Part shown: in pieces, positions 63,919 to 64,000 of the stretch
How positions within the stretch are numbered: position 1 is the stretch's first letter
How the letters are laid out: each line of letters starts with the position of its first letter
DNA from: Marinobacter sp.
GTDB lineage: Bacteria; Pseudomonadota; Gammaproteobacteria; Pseudomonadales; Oleiphilaceae
Length of the DNA stretch: 64,000 nucleotides
Reading direction: 5' to 3'
Assembly (NCBI GenBank): GCA_022565395.1
Contig: JAIUMV010000010.1
Coordinates: 1-64,000 of the forward strand
Program-made: the position numbers and the translations under genes
The notes under the pieces: generated by a model
The model's input: the letters and a program-made list of their open reading frames with translations, nothing else
What the model was told of the DNA's origin: nothing
Database searches by the model: none

Positions 63919-64000
63919 GAAACCCCTGACTCACGCCAATGAGTCCGGGAGGCGGTGAGGAATCACAGCGCTTTGCCCGCCGCAGTAAATACAGGTAAAA

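Overview
The window is chromosomal DNA of about 58-60% G+C from a gammaproteobacterium. The full leucine-degradation operon, a type II secretion cluster, cobalamin-independent methionine synthase and the style of the RAYT transposases point to a marine aerobe such as Marinobacter or a close relative. That placement is inferred from gene content alone. I saw no rRNA, tRNA or CRISPR array.

Bases 1-2550 hold one partial and two broken copies of a REP-associated (Y1/RAYT-type) transposase, their repeated 3' flanks, and nine copies of a short repeat with core GGCGTGCCTGTCCCTGT. Bases 2217-5725 are AT-richer and read on the minus strand as an integron cassette cluster without an integrase: attC-like sites separate small orphan genes. 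These include a truncated TIR-domain gene, an Imm32-like immunity gene, two short unknowns, and a two-gene cassette (341-residue cytosolic protein plus four-helix membrane protein) that is my best candidate for an undescribed defence pair. One attC is fused at its recombination core to a RAYT-type repeat.

Bases 6150-15134 are a minus-strand operon liuR-liuA-liuB-liuC-liuD-liuE plus acetoacetyl-CoA synthetase. It takes isovaleryl-CoA through methylcrotonyl-CoA, methylglutaconyl-CoA and HMG-CoA to acetyl-CoA and acetoacetate, and reactivates acetoacetate. A perfect 16-bp palindrome before liuR is the likely LiuR operator. Next come gspC-lapG (minus) diverging from gspEFGHIJKLM (plus, 16810-24530). 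gspD is not present. After a GNAT gene and a 130-bp MITE-like element comes glutathione reductase, then a TonB receptor / ABC_sub_bind protein / hybrid histidine kinase operon.

Bases 32006-43234 hold a J-domain-like membrane protein, divergent metE/metR, a rhodanese and a peroxiredoxin with a clear terminator, a pirin/isochorismatase/ABM cluster next to a divergent LysR gene, and an ltrA-AtaL pair. Bases 43235-44800 look like a small accessory insert with a Tse2-like putative ADP-ribosyltransferase toxin overlapped by its putative neutraliser.

Bases 45463-51234 encode a Wadjet/MksBEFG-type SMC system in the order D-C-A-B. All three junctions are 8-nt overlaps, and the Toprim subunit is short. 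The rest is mostly housekeeping: an MBL hydrolase, an esterase, serine acetyltransferase, an acyltransferase, RecQ, a periplasmic binding protein, a chemoreceptor, a GNAT-nitrilase fusion, a PilZ-like protein, a lysine/alanine-rich helix-hairpin-helix protein and an orphan membrane-anchored protein.
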